A DNA stretch of 64,000 nt from Solwaraspora sp. WMMD792 (GCF_029626105.1 NZ_JARUBH010000009.1:2108001-2172000), one strand, 5' to 3'. Positions 19,275 through 31,126 are shown, counted from the stretch's first letter. Numbers and translations are program-made. Notes: generated by a model from the letters alone, not told the origin.

Positions 19275-21821
19275 TCATTCGTGCGAGATCGCCTGCAGTA
19301 CGTTCAACCGGGACGCCCGCCAGGCCGGCCACCAGGCGGCGACCACGCCGGCCAGCGCGGCGGCGACGACGAACCCGACGAGTTGGCCGACCGGCACACT
19401 GACCACAGACAGCACGTCCTGGCTGCGCATCGCGAACGACGCGGCCAGTCCGAGCGCCACGCCCAACGCCACGCCGAGCAGACAACCGAAGACCGCCATC
19501 AGCAGTGACTCGACGCGGACCATCCGGCGGACCTGGCGTCGGCTCATCCCCACCGCGCGTAGCAGCCCGAGTTCCCGGGTGCGTTCGTAGATGCTCAGCA
19601 CCAGGGTGTTGACGATCCCGATGAAGGCCACCAGTACGGCGAGGGCCAGCAGTACGTAGAAGATGCTGAGCAGGATGTCGACCAGCTGGTTCTGCTGCTC
19701 GACGAAGCTGCTGCGGTCGCCGACCGTCACCAACGGGTAGTCGGCCATCAGCGCCTCGGTCTCGGCGACGATCCGCTGCACGTCGGCGTCCGGGGTGGTA
19801 GCGACGAACCCCTGGTAGGCCAGCGGCCCGGCGAGGTACTGCACCTGGGACTCGGGCAGGATCAGCCCGGCGGTGAGCGCGGTGCGGTAGACGCCGACGA
19901 GTTCGTAGCTCCGTTCGCCGCCACGTGGCATGTCGATGACGATGTCGTCGCCGACCGCCCAGCCGTTGGATTCCGCGGTGTTCACGTCAACCACCGTCTC
20001 GCCGTCGCCGGCGTCGAGGCGGCCCTGTACGGTCTCGAAGGCGAACATCGGGCCGGCCTGTGACAGGTCGGTGGCGGAGATGAGCTGGTTGGGGCGGCCG
20101 TCGGCGGTCAGTATCGCGATGTGGTACGCGACGGTGCCGGTCACGCCGTCGATCTCGGCTACCTGGTCGAGGCGTGCGGGGTCGAAGCCCTCCCGCCCGG
20201 TCGGCAGTTGCTGGCCGTTGGTCAAGATGATGATCTCGGCCCCGAGGCCGTTCTCCACCAGGTCGGTGGTGGTCGCCTTCAACGACGACCCGATCACCGC
20301 GATGGTGCTGACCAGGGTCACCCCGATCATCAGGGCGGCGGCGGTGACAGCGGTACGCCGCGGGTTGCGCAGCGTGTTGCGTCGGCCGAGACCGGTCGCC
20401 GTACCCCAGCTGACCAGGCGTCCGACGGCACCGGCCACCGGACGGGTGAGGGCGGGCGACAGCAGCGCCACGCCGATGATCGACAGCAGCACCCCACCGC
20501 CGAGCGCGACGGCGGTCAGCCCGGAGACACCGATCAGACCCACGGCCAGCAGTCCCGCGCCGAGCGCGGTGACCACCCCACCGGTGATGGTGAGCCCGGT
20601 CAGCGACCGGTCCGGGCGGACCACGTCGCGCATCGCGGCCACCGGTGGGACCGCCGAGGCGCGGATCGCCGGGATCAACGCCGCGACCATGGTCATCAGT
20701 ACACCGACCAGGTAGGACGCCAGGATCGCGACTGGTGAGACGATCAGTCCGCCAGCGGGCAGCGACAGCGCGTCGACTGCCAGGAACTGCAGGCCGGCGG
20801 CGACGCCGATGCCGGCGGCCAGGCCGAGGGTGGCCGCGATCACGCCGACGACCAGCGCCTCGATCAGCACCGCCGAGGTGACCTGGGCCCAGCTGGCGCC
20901 CAGCGCCCGGAGCAGGGCCAGCTCGCGGGACCGCTGCGCGACCAGGATGTTGAACGTGTTGAAGATCAGGAACATGCCGACCAGCAACGCGATCAGCGCG
21001 AACCCGAGGAAGAACCAGTTGACGAAGGTCAGCAGCTGGGTGAACTGGGACGCCTGCTCGTCGGCGAGCTCCGCGCCGGTCACCGCCTCGAACCCGGCCG
21101 GCAGCCGGTCGGCCACCAGCCGCTTGAGCTCGTCGTCGGTGACGCCGGGGTCGGCGGTCAACTGTGCCGCGCCGAACACCCCGGTCTCGCCGTAGAACAA
21201 CTGCTGTGCCTGTGGCACGGTGAAGGCGACCAGTGTCTCGCCGCCGAGGGTGGACCTGCCCCCGCTGTACTCCAGCAGGCCCACCACGTCGTACTCGCTG
21301 GCCTGGTAGGCGCTGGAGACGTACACCCGGAGCCGGTCGCCGACCGTGACGCCGGCCTGTTCGGCGGTCAACCGGGTCACCGCGACCTCGTCGTCGGCGC
21401 TGGGTGTGCGTCCCTCGGCGACCTGGAGCAGCGCGTCGTCGTCGCCGGCGGCGGTCAGGCCGATGCCCAGCTGCGGTGCCTGGCTCGGCACCGCCTTGCC
21501 GTCGGCGGCCCGGAACGGGATCACCCCGGTCGAACTGGCGTCACCGGTCACCGACGCCACCCCGTTGATAGCGGCGATGCGATCCAGGTCAGCGTCGGTC
21601 AGCAGCGGCGGCTCCGCCTGCTGACCGGCCGTATCGGCCGCCTGCACCTGTACGGCGACGTCCGCGTTGACGGTCTGGAAGAGCCGTTCGAAGCGGCTGC
21701 TCAAGCTGTCGGTGAGCACCGTGGCGCTGGAAACGAACAGCACGCCGAGGATGATCGCCACCCCGGACAGCACCAGCCGCAGCTTGCGGGAGAGCAGACT
21801 CTTCAACGTGGCGCGCAGCAT
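19275..21821 (-). CDS. ABC transporter permease, FtsX/MacB type
   Basis: Large permease of 848 residues with two FtsX modules, presumably fused from a tandem pair. The N-terminal helix (about residues 15-37, LRLVLSGVAIILGVLFVSS) precedes a large extracytoplasmic domain. Groups of helices lie at about 260-400 and 430-500, a second external domain at about 520-710, and final helices at about 720-840. It resembles exporters that move lipoproteins, peptides or antibiotics across the membrane. Its ATG overlaps the ATPase stop by one base (TGATG), so the two genes are translationally coupled. A NarL-type sensor system lies just upstream on the same strand. Confidence 0.9.
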   Translation of the reverse strand: MLRATLKSLLSRKLRLVLSGVAIILGVLFVSSATVLTDSLSSRFERLFQTVNADVAVQVQAADTAGQQAEPPLLTDADLDRIAAINGVASVTGDASSTGVIPFRAADGKAVPSQAPQLGIGLTAAGDDDALLQVAEGRTPSADDEVAVTRLTAEQAGVTVGDRLRVYVSSAYQASEYDVVGLLEYSGGRSTLGGETLVAFTVPQAQQLFYGETGVFGAAQLTADPGVTDDELKRLVADRLPAGFEAVTGAELADEQASQFTQLLTFVNWFFLGFALIALLVGMFLIFNTFNILVAQRSRELALLRALGASWAQVTSAVLIEALVVGVIAATLGLAAGIGVAAGLQFLAVDALSLPAGGLIVSPVAILASYLVGVLMTMVAALIPAIRASAVPPVAAMRDVVRPDRSLTGLTITGGVVTALGAGLLAVGLIGVSGLTAVALGGGVLLSIIGVALLSPALTRPVAGAVGRLVSWGTATGLGRRNTLRNPRRTAVTAAALMIGVTLVSTIAVIGSSLKATTTDLVENGLGAEIIILTNGQQLPTGREGFDPARLDQVAEIDGVTGTVAYHIAILTADGRPNQLISATDLSQAGPMFAFETVQGRLDAGDGETVVDVNTAESNGWAVGDDIVIDMPRGGERSYELVGVYRTALTAGLILPESQVQYLAGPLAYQGFVATTPDADVQRIVAETEALMADYPLVTVGDRSSFVEQQNQLVDILLSIFYVLLALAVLVAFIGIVNTLVLSIYERTRELGLLRAVGMSRRQVRRMVRVESLLMAVFGCLLGVALGVALGLAASFAMRSQDVLSVVSVPVGQLVGFVVAAALAGVVAAWWPAWRASRLNVLQAISHE

Positions 21822-22588
21822 CAGGCCTGCTCCTGCTCGATCGCCGCGACGTCGAGGCCCTTCAGCCGGTCGAGGACCGCCTCGGCGGTCGGCTGCTGTA
21901 GCTCGTCGACGATCCGGCCGTCGGCGAGGAAGACGACGCGGTCGGAGTAGGAGGCGGCGACCGGGTCGTGGGTGACCATGACGATGGTCTGCTGGTGGTC
22001 GCGTACCGAGTTGCGCAGGAACCCGAGGACGTCGGCGCCGGCGCGGGAGTCGAGGTTGCCGGTCGGCTCGTCGGCGAAGACAACGTCCGGGCGGGCGACG
22101 AGGGCACGGGCGCAGGCGACCCGCTGCTGCTGGCCGCCGGACAGCTGGGTGGGTCGGTGGTGCAGGCGGTCACGCAGGCCGACGGTGTCGATCACGGTGT
22201 CGAACCAGGCCGGATCGGGTTTGCGGCCGGCGATCGCCATGGGCAGCAGAATGTTCTCCTCGGCGGTGAGCGTGGGGAGGAGGTTGAACTGCTGGAAGAT
22301 GAAGCCAAGTTTGTCCCGGCGGAGTCTGGTCAGCCCGGTGTCATTGAGTCCGGTGACTGTGGTGTCGCCGATGGTGATGGTGCCGCGGGTGACGGTGTCG
22401 AGCCCGGCGAGGCAGTGCATCAGGGTGGACTTGCCGGAGCCGGACGGCCCCATGATGGCGGTGAAGCGGGCGGGTTCCAGGTCGAGGGTGACGCCGTGCA
22501 GGGCGATCACCTGGGCTTCGCCGGTGCCGTACACCTTCCACACGTCGGCTGCCCGGGCAGCCGGTCCGGTCGCTGTCGTCGTTGTCAC
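21821..22588 (-). CDS. ABC transporter ATP-binding protein, MacB/LolD type
   Basis: Nucleotide-binding subunit of 255 residues that partners the downstream permease. All motifs are intact: Walker A GPSGSGKST near residue 47, Q-loop FQQFNLLPTLT, signature LSGGQQQRVACARAL, Walker B VVFADEPTGNLDS, and the H-loop in VTHDPV. The FQQFNLLPTLTAEEN segment and length place it with the MacB/LolD/FtsE group. The GTG start follows GGAGCC. The region between it and the response regulator gene holds a 29-bp tandem repeat. Confidence 0.93.
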   Translation of the reverse strand: MTTTTATGPAARAADVWKVYGTGEAQVIALHGVTLDLEPARFTAIMGPSGSGKSTLMHCLAGLDTVTRGTITIGDTTVTGLNDTGLTRLRRDKLGFIFQQFNLLPTLTAEENILLPMAIAGRKPDPAWFDTVIDTVGLRDRLHHRPTQLSGGQQQRVACARALVARPDVVFADEPTGNLDSRAGADVLGFLRNSVRDHQQTIVMVTHDPVAASYSDRVVFLADGRIVDELQQPTAEAVLDRLKGLDVAAIEQEQA

Positions 22589-22720
22589 GTCGGAGGCTCC
22601 TACCGTTGTTGTCTGTCGCCAACGGTATGTTCCGGGCGCTGTGACTGGGTCCTGCCCGGGAACGGTTCACCACTCCGTCCACGACGGGGGCGCTCCTCCG
22701 ACCTGAGGATGATCCCAACG

Positions 22721-22800
22721 GGTCGGACTCATCCGCCAGGGCAGGCTCAGGTCGGATTCATCCGCCAGGGCAGGCTCAGGTCGGACTCATCCGCCAGGGC
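22721..22800. repeat. 29-bp tandem direct repeat, 2.8 copies
   Basis: Units begin at 22721, 22750 and 22779 with consensus start GGTCGGACTCATCCGCCAGG and tail GCAGGCTCA. The second copy has one substitution (C to T). The third copy is partial and contains the stop codon of the response regulator gene, so the array looks like a duplication of that gene's 3' end into the intergenic space. Confidence 0.9.
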
Positions 22801-23485
22801 GGACCAGGCCGGACTCGTACGCCAGCACCACGGCCTGGACCCGGTCCCGCAGCCGGAGTTTGGTCAGCACGTGTCCGACGTGGGTCTTGATGGTGGTTTC
22901 GCTGACCGACAGGGTGGTGGCGATCTCGGCGTTGGACAGCCCTCGGGCCATCTGGATGAGCACTTCACGTTCCCGTTCGGTGAGCACGTCCAGCGCCTTC
23001 GGCGGTGCCGCGTCAGGGTCGGGCAGGGTGAGCGCGAACTTGTCCAACAGCCGGCGCAGGATCCGGGGGGCCACCACGGCCTCACCGACCGCCACTGTCC
23101 GGATGGCGGCCACCAGGTCCTCGGCGGGCACGTCCTTGGCCAGGAAACCGCTGGCACCGGCGCGCAGCGCCCCCACCACGTACTCGTCGAGGTCGAAGGT
23201 GGTGAGGATGAGGACCCGGACCGGCAGCCGGGCGTCGACGATCGCCCGGGTCGCCGCCACCCCGTCCATCCGGGGCATCCGGATGTCCATCAGCACGACG
23301 TCGGGCAGGAGCCGGCGGGCCAGGTCGACGGCTTCCGCTCCGTCCGCCGCCTCGCCGACGATGTCCAGGTCGTCCTCGGCACCGAGGACCATCCGGAATC
23401 CGGTGCGCAGCAGCGGTTGGTCGTCGGCGAGCAGGATCCGCACCGGACGGGTGGTGGACGGCGCGGCGATGCCGGGTTCGCTCAC
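22787..23485 (-). CDS. Two-component response regulator, NarL/LuxR family
   Basis: DNA-binding response regulator of 232 residues. The receiver domain (about 16-130) holds acidic LLADDQP, phospho-acceptor Asp in DVVLMDIRMP and the conserved Lys in FLAKDVPAE. The LuxR-type helix-turn-helix (about 165-225) shows LTEREREVLIQMARGLSNAEI and VSETTIKTHVGHVLTKL. The GTG start has AAGGAG upstream and overlaps the kinase stop by four bases, confirming a kinase-regulator operon. The likely target is the ABC exporter operon immediately downstream, by position only. Confidence 0.92.
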   Translation of the reverse strand: MSEPGIAAPSTTRPVRILLADDQPLLRTGFRMVLGAEDDLDIVGEAADGAEAVDLARRLLPDVVLMDIRMPRMDGVAATRAIVDARLPVRVLILTTFDLDEYVVGALRAGASGFLAKDVPAEDLVAAIRTVAVGEAVVAPRILRRLLDKFALTLPDPDAAPPKALDVLTEREREVLIQMARGLSNAEIATTLSVSETTIKTHVGHVLTKLRLRDRVQAVVLAYESGLVRPGG

Positions 23486-24777
23486 GGTGCTCCTTGTCGG
23501 GTAGCCGCCCCCAGCTGCTCCATCGGCAGCTTGGCGTAGATGCGGAAGCCACCGCCCGGGCGCGGGCCGGTCCGCAGCGTGCCACCGTACAGGGCCACCC
23601 GCTCCCGCATCCCGACCAGACCGTGCCCGACCCTGCCGCGGTCCGGACCGGGACCGCGGCCGGTGTCGAAGACCTCGACGATCAGCCAGTAGACGCCGAA
23701 GCTGAGCCGTACCTCGGCGGTTGCCGCTCCGGCGTGCTTGAGCGCGTTGGTGAGCGCCTCCTGGACGATCCGGTAGAGGGTCAGCGTCACACCGGGATCC
23801 AGGTCCCCGGGTACCCCGTCGATTCGCAGGGTCACCGGCAGACCGGCCTCGCGGATCTGCTCGACCAGGGACTCGATGCCGCCGAGCCCTGGCTGCGGGG
23901 TGAGCTCCGCGTCGGCCGGTTCGGCGTCGGTGCGCAGGACGTCGAGCAGCCGACGCATCTCCCGTAACGTGCTGCGGCTGGTGTCGGCGATGGTGCCGAG
24001 CGCCTCGTCGGCGGCGGCCGGGTCGCGGTGCAGTACCCGTCGGGCGCCGGTGGCCAGCACTCCCATCACGCTGACGTGGTGGGCGACGACGTCGTGCAGC
24101 TCCCGGGCGATCCGTCGCCGTTCGTCGGCGACCGCCTGGTCCGCAGCGGCCCGCTGGTTCTCCTCGGCTACCCGGGCGCGTTCGGCCAGCGTCCGCGTCG
24201 CCGACCGGCGGGCGTGCACGGTCCGCCCGATGAAGAAGGCGACCAGCATGGTCAGCCCGTTGACGAACAGCAGGTACATCCGGGAGATTCCCGGCAGTTC
24301 GGTACCCTGTGGCAGCACCGCGTTGACGGTCAGCACCGGCAGCCACAGTACGGCGGCGGCGGCGATCGCCGGGCGGAGCGCCAGCCAGCAGGCCGCGGTG
24401 TAGGTCAGGATCACCAGTGCGAGCGCCATGCTCACCGGCTCGTGGCCGGTCAGCAGCGGGACGGCCACCATCGCGGCGCTGGCCAGCACGGCCGGCCAGA
24501 CGACGACCCGACGTACCGCGATCGGCGCCGCCGCGATCAGGCTCCAGCCGACGACGGCCGGCCAGCCGAGGTCCGGCCCGGGCCTCGGCTGGCCGGCCGG
24601 GCCGAGCCCGTGCAGGGCCAGATCGACCAGGATGACCGCGGCGGCGAGCAGACCGTCGCGGGCCAGCACCGACGGTACCGGCCCGGTCGTGCCGGCGCTC
24701 CGGGCCCTACGCCACCACCGCCACCACCACCGGGACCGGTGTGGTCCGGTGGACCGGTCCGGCTCGGTGGGCTCCAT
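23482..24777 (-). CDS. Sensor histidine kinase, NarX/DesK-type (HisKA_3)
   Basis: Membrane sensor of 431 residues. Residues 1-30 are Trp/Arg-rich and cytoplasmic, and about five hydrophobic helices follow (about 38-190) without a large external domain. Then comes the HisKA_3 dimerisation and phosphoacceptor region with RELHDVVAHHVSVM (the His after E-L, about residue 240), and an HATPase domain with FDTGRGPGP and GHGLVGMRERV. The lack of an external sensor domain suggests detection within or at the membrane. A leaderless -10 signal marks the start. It is the first gene of the operon with the response regulator. Confidence 0.9.
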   Translation of the reverse strand: MEPTEPDRSTGPHRSRWWWRWWRRARSAGTTGPVPSVLARDGLLAAAVILVDLALHGLGPAGQPRPGPDLGWPAVVGWSLIAAAPIAVRRVVVWPAVLASAAMVAVPLLTGHEPVSMALALVILTYTAACWLALRPAIAAAAVLWLPVLTVNAVLPQGTELPGISRMYLLFVNGLTMLVAFFIGRTVHARRSATRTLAERARVAEENQRAAADQAVADERRRIARELHDVVAHHVSVMGVLATGARRVLHRDPAAADEALGTIADTSRSTLREMRRLLDVLRTDAEPADAELTPQPGLGGIESLVEQIREAGLPVTLRIDGVPGDLDPGVTLTLYRIVQEALTNALKHAGAATAEVRLSFGVYWLIVEVFDTGRGPGPDRGRVGHGLVGMRERVALYGGTLRTGPRPGGGFRIYAKLPMEQLGAATRQGAP

Positions 24778-24783
24778 ACCGCG

Positions 24784-24789
24784 ACGGTA
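24784..24789 (-). promoter_or_regulatory. -10 hexamer (TACCGT) of a leaderless kinase transcript
   Basis: TACCGT on the minus strand, 6 bases, then the kinase ATG. It lies downstream of the terminator hairpin of the RecB-like gene, consistent with a new transcript. Confidence 0.5.
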
Positions 24790-24828
24790 TCCGGTACGGC
24801 GGTGGCGTCGCGCCCACCACGGTGCGAA

Positions 24829-24858
24829 CCTGGTCTCCTCCCTCAGGAGGAGACCAGG
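24829..24858 (-). terminator. 13-bp hairpin holding the RecB-like stop codon in its loop
   Basis: CCTGGTCTCCTCC and its perfect complement flank a 4-base loop. Read on the minus strand, the last codons of the nuclease gene form one arm and the TGA stop overlaps the loop. Confidence 0.7.
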
Positions 24859-25751
24859 TCCTGCGCCAGGTCGGGAAAGGGCGGCGGGGTCCCGCCGTAC
24901 ACCGGGCAGTACGTCTGGTAGCTGCACCAGTCGCAGAGCCGGCTCTGTTTGGGGCGGAAGTCCCGGGTCTCGGTGGCCTGCAGGATCGCCCGCCACAGCG
25001 CCAGGACGGTGCGTTCGAACCGCCGCAACTCCTCGGCGTCCGGCGTGTAGTCGCAGATCTCGCAGTCGCGCAGGTACAGCAGCCGGAGTACCCGGGGGAC
25101 GACGCCGCGGGTGCGCCACAGCACCAGGGCGTAGAACTTCAGCTGGAACAGTGCCCGGGACTCGAACGCCTCGCGCGGGGCACCGCCGGTCTTGTAGTCG
25201 ACCACCCGCAGGTCCCCGCCGGGGGAGACGTCCAGCCGGTCGATGTAGCCGCGGATCAGCAGCTGTCCGTCGACCACCGCGTTGACCAGGCTCTCCCGTT
25301 CGGCCGGTTCCAGCCGGCGGGGATCCTCGACGGTGAAGTAGCCGTCGAGCAGGTGCCGGGCGGCGGCCAGGAACTCGTCCAGTTCCGGGCGGGGCGCCGG
25401 CTCGTCGGACGCCGGTTCCGCCGGTCCGGTGGTGACGACATCGGCCAGCGTCGGGTCGGTGTCCAGCAGCCGTTGCCACTGCGGGGCGACCAGGGCGGCG
25501 GCCGCGGCCGGGGTGCGCTGGTCGGCCGGCAGATCGAACAGACGCTCCAGGACGGCGTGGACCAAGGTGCCCCGGGCCTGGTCGACGGTGGTTCGCTCGG
25601 GTAGCCGGTCGATACTGCGGAACCGGTACAGCAGCGGGCAGGTCTTGAAATCGGCCGCCCGAGACGGCGACAAGGTGGCCAGCCGGGGTGGTTCGACGTC
25701 GGGTGCGCCGTCCGGACCGATCGTCGTGCCGTGCACCGTTTCCGCCGTCAT
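24843..25751 (-). CDS. RecB-family PD-(D/E)XK exonuclease with probable Fe-S cluster
   Basis: Nuclease-like protein of 302 residues, related to Rv2119. The core motif is visible at IRGYIDRLD followed by LRVVDYKTGG (about residues 190-210). Cysteine 38 (FKTCPLLYRF) together with CDWCSYQTYCP near the C-terminus matches the split four-cysteine iron-sulfur staple of AddB/Cas4-type nucleases. No helicase domain is present. It is placed next to the site-2 protease and TrmI genes in a conserved order. The ATG start is supported by a TACCCT hexamer 7 bases upstream. The cellular target is unknown. Confidence 0.88.
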   Translation of the reverse strand: MTAETVHGTTIGPDGAPDVEPPRLATLSPSRAADFKTCPLLYRFRSIDRLPERTTVDQARGTLVHAVLERLFDLPADQRTPAAAAALVAPQWQRLLDTDPTLADVVTTGPAEPASDEPAPRPELDEFLAAARHLLDGYFTVEDPRRLEPAERESLVNAVVDGQLLIRGYIDRLDVSPGGDLRVVDYKTGGAPREAFESRALFQLKFYALVLWRTRGVVPRVLRLLYLRDCEICDYTPDAEELRRFERTVLALWRAILQATETRDFRPKQSRLCDWCSYQTYCPVYGGTPPPFPDLAQDLVSS

Positions 25752-25758
25752 GGCACGC

Positions 25759-25764
25759 AGGGTA
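25759..25764 (-). promoter_or_regulatory. -10 hexamer (TACCCT) of a leaderless RecB-like transcript
   Basis: TACCCT on the minus strand, 7 bases, then ATG. Confidence 0.45.
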
Positions 25765-25834
25765 TGGCACCGGTGTGACAATCCGGCCGGCGGCTCGGCG
25801 ACAAACCGTGCGCGCCGGGTGGTACGGCGTTCCG

Positions 25835-25840
25835 TAGCAT
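25835..25840 (+). promoter_or_regulatory. -10 hexamer (TAGCAT) of a leaderless site-2 protease transcript
   Basis: TAGCAT, 7 bases, then ATG. It is divergent from the RecB-like promoter about 75 bases away. Confidence 0.5.
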
Positions 25841-25847
25841 CAACCCG

Positions 25848-28596
<2,749 letters not shown>

Positions 28597-28664
28597 CGTG
28601 GGTCACGCGTTGCAGGCGGGTGGCCGTACCGGCGGGCAGCAAGCCGTACTTGTAGACCGGGTGG

Positions 28665-28997
28665 CTAACCGGCGTCCGGTCCGCTGACCTCGGTCTGGTC
28701 GTCCGCGCGGACCACGTGGATGCACTCGCCGGGACAGTCCTTGGCCGCGTCGATCACGTCGAGCCGCAGCCGTTCGGGGACGGCGACCCGGGCACCCTCG
28801 GCGACCTGCAGTTCGCCGGAGGCGTCCTTGACGTAGGCGAGTCCGTCGATGTCGAACTCGAAGACGTCCCGGGCGTACTGCACGCACAGCCCGTCCCCGG
28901 TGCAGAGGTCCTGGTCGACCCAGACCTGCAGCTCCGTGTCGGTTGATGCCGTTTCGCCCGGCTCTCCGGGGGACCGGGTCTCGGTCGGGGTCGTCAC
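28665..28997 (-). CDS. Ferredoxin, 3Fe-4S/4Fe-4S single-cluster type
   Basis: Small electron carrier of 110 residues. Cluster ligands appear in DLCTGDGLCVQYARDVFE and, near the C-terminus, DCPGECIHV. The spacing (Cys-x5-Cys, then Cys-x3-Cys with Pro) fits the actinobacterial ferredoxins that usually serve cytochromes P450 or oxidoreductases. The first 25 residues are a low-complexity acidic/Ser/Thr extension. The GTG start is preceded by GGGAGGTGCGC. No P450 or reductase gene is adjacent. A similar ferredoxin gene near the mpa region is common in actinobacteria, and its partner is unknown. Confidence 0.88.
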   Translation of the reverse strand: MTTPTETRSPGEPGETASTDTELQVWVDQDLCTGDGLCVQYARDVFEFDIDGLAYVKDASGELQVAEGARVAVPERLRLDVIDAAKDCPGECIHVVRADDQTEVSGPDAG

Positions 28998-29157
28998 CGC
29001 GCACCTCCCTGGGTCGTGCCCGTCCTCGCGTCCCGACGGTACCCGACACGCCGTGGGACCGGCCGGCCAGGCGTCCGTCGGCCGCTTGTGACGTGCCCGG
29101 GCGATCAAGGTTGTGGGACGACTGTGTTGCGTGGGTTCGAAACGTCCGGCAAACGGC

Positions 29158-29163
29158 TAGTGT
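29158..29163 (+). promoter_or_regulatory. Possible -10 hexamer (TAGTGT) for mpa
   Basis: TAGTGT lies 36 bases before the mpa GTG, giving a leader of about 30 bases that carries the GGGGAGGTGGGAC ribosome binding site. The -35 region is poor. Confidence 0.35.
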
Positions 29164-29199
29164 TAGGGCAGTACGTTTTAGCCCCCGGGGAGGTGGGAC

Positions 29200-30981
29200 G
29201 TGGCACGCAGCGACGACGCGGATTCGCGCGCCGCACGGTGGGAGAAGGAGGCCCACGATCTCTCCACCCAGGTCGCGTTTCTTCAAGAGGAACTCGCTCT
29301 GGTGCGGCGCAAGTTGACCGAAAGCCCCCGACACGTCCGGCAGCTCGAGGAACGGCTGGCGGCAGCGCAGGCGCAGCTGGCCCGACTGACCGAGAACAAC
29401 GAACGGCTCGTGGCGACCCTCAAGGAAGCCCGGGCCCAGATCGTCACGCTCAAGGAGGAGATTGACCGGCTGGCGCAACCGCCCAGCGGGTACGGCGTCT
29501 TCCTGGCCCGACACGCGGATGGCACGGTGGATGTCTTCACCGGTGGCCGGAAGCTGCGGGTGGCGCTCTCTCCCTCGTTGGACGCCGACGAGCTCCAACG
29601 CGGCCAGGAGGTCCTGCTCAACGACGCGCTCAACGTGGTCGACGCGTTCGGGTACGAGCGGGTCGGTGAGGTGGTGATGCTCAAGGAACTCCTCGACAAC
29701 CCGACCGGCGAGCCGAGTGACCGCGCTCTGGTCATCTCGCACGCCGACGAGGAGCGGGTGGTGCACCTGGCGCAGACGCTGGTCGGCAGCGCGCTGCGGG
29801 CCGGCGACTCGCTGATGATCGAGCCGCGGTCGGCGTACGCCTACGAGCGGATCCCGAAGAGCGAGGTCGAGGAGCTGGTGCTGGAGGAGGTGCCGGACGT
29901 CGACTACACCGACATCGGCGGCCTGCACGCCCAGATCGAGCAGATCAGGGACGCGGTCGAGCTGCCGTTCCTGCACGCGGAGCTGTTCCGTGAGCACCAC
30001 CTGCGTCCACCGAAGGGCATCCTGCTCTACGGTCCGCCCGGGTGCGGCAAGACGCTGATCGCCAAGGCGGTGGCCAACTCCCTGGCCAAGAAGATCGCTG
30101 AGCGGCGGGGTGAGGAGAAGCACACCAGCTACTTCCTCAACATCAAGGGCCCTGAGCTGCTCAACAAGTACGTCGGTGAGACCGAGCGGCACATCCGGCT
30201 GATCTTCCAGCGGGCCCGGGAGAAGGCCGGCGAGGGTACTCCGGTGATCGTGTTCTTCGATGAGATGGACTCGGTCTTCCGGACCCGCGGTTCCGGTGTC
30301 TCCTCGGACGTGGAGAACACCATCGTTCCGCAGTTGCTGAGCGAGATCGACGGGGTCGAGGGCCTGGAGAACGTGATCGTGATCGGTGCCTCCAACCGGG
30401 AGGACATGATCGATCCGGCGATCCTGCGGCCCGGCCGGCTGGACGTCAAGATCAAGATCGAGCGTCCGGACGCCGAGGCGGCCAAGGACATCTTCTCCAA
30501 GTACATCCTCACCGGGCTGCCGCTGCACCCGGACGACCTCACCGAGCACGGCGACGATCCGCAGGCCACCGTGGCAGCCATGATCGACGCCGTGGTGCTG
30601 CGGATGTACTCGGAGACCGACGAGAACCGGTTCCTCGAGGTGACCTACGCCAACGGGGACAAGGAGGTCCTGTACTTCAAGGACTTCAACTCCGGCGCGA
30701 TGATCCAGAACATCGTCGACCGGGGCAAGAAGATGGCGATCAAGGAGTTCCTCACCTCCGGGCGCAAGGGTCTGCGGTTGCAGCACCTGCTCGACGCGTG
30801 CGTCGACGAGTTCCGGGAGAACGAGGATCTGCCCAACACCACCAACCCGGACGACTGGGCCCGGATCTCCGGCAAGAAGGGGGAGCGGATCGTCTACATC
30901 CGTACCCTCGTCTCCGGCGGCAAGGGCGCGGAGGCCGGCCGGTCGATCGAGACGGCCAGCAACACCGGGCAGTACCTCTGA
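29200..30981 (+). CDS. mpa: Proteasome-associated AAA+ ATPase Mpa/ARC
   Basis: Hexameric unfoldase that recognises pupylated proteins and threads them into the 20S proteasome. The 593 residues show an N-terminal coiled coil (about 14-92) for Pup binding, an OB-fold domain (about 95-215), Walker A GPPGCGKT at 278-285, Walker [11 protein letters not shown] near 350, and arginine-finger region LRPGRLD. It ends in Gly-Gln-Tyr-Leu, the C-terminal motif that docks on the proteasome alpha ring. It is the first gene of the Pup-proteasome block and is followed by an unusual pair of hairpins before dop. Confidence 0.98.
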   Translation: MARSDDADSRAARWEKEAHDLSTQVAFLQEELALVRRKLTESPRHVRQLEERLAAAQAQLARLTENNERLVATLKEARAQIVTLKEEIDRLAQPPSGYGVFLARHADGTVDVFTGGRKLRVALSPSLDADELQRGQEVLLNDALNVVDAFGYERVGEVVMLKELLDNPTGEPSDRALVISHADEERVVHLAQTLVGSALRAGDSLMIEPRSAYAYERIPKSEVEELVLEEVPDVDYTDIGGLHAQIEQIRDAVELPFLHAELFREHHLRPPKGILLYGPPGCGKTLIAKAVANSLAKKIAERRGEEKHTSYFLNIKGPELLNKYVGETERHIRLIFQRAREKAGEGTPVIVFFDEMDSVFRTRGSGVSSDVENTIVPQLLSEIDGVEGLENVIVIGASNREDMIDPAILRPGRLDVKIKIERPDAEAAKDIFSKYILTGLPLHPDDLTEHGDDPQATVAAMIDAVVLRMYSETDENRFLEVTYANGDKEVLYFKDFNSGAMIQNIVDRGKKMAIKEFLTSGRKGLRLQHLLDACVDEFRENEDLPNTTNPDDWARISGKKGERIVYIRTLVSGGKGAEAGRSIETASNTGQYL

Positions 30982-30988
30982 CCACGGT

Positions 30989-31027
30989 CCGGTGTCCCGC
31001 ACCCCGCCTCGGGGTGCGGGACACCGG
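30989..31027 (+). terminator. 17-bp perfect hairpin after mpa (terminator or attenuator)
   Basis: CCGGTGTCCCGCACCCC pairs perfectly across a 5-base loop. It begins eight bases after the mpa stop codon. Its right arm is shared with a second hairpin, so the two cannot form together. Confidence 0.75.
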
Positions 31028-31062
31028 TTCCGCGGCGCGGTCCATGCGCGCCGCGGAACCGG
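31024..31062 (+). other. 16-bp perfect hairpin overlapping the previous one
   Basis: CCGGTTCCGCGGCGCG with its complement across a 7-base loop. Four bases at 31024-31027 belong to both hairpins, and a repeated CCGGTGTCC at 31059-31067 could also pair with 31019-31027. Confidence 0.7.
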
Positions 31063-31126
31063 TGTCCGACGCGCCCCCGCGTGACCACGCGGACACGCCA
31101 ACGTCCGGTTCCGTCGGTGCGCGGAC

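Noticed and set aside
22721-22800. CRISPR-like array
   Set aside because: The 29-bp units are contiguous without unique spacers, and only three occur.
29130-29165. tRNA-like GGTTCGAA sequence
   Set aside because: No acceptor stem, anticodon or D-stem is found around it.
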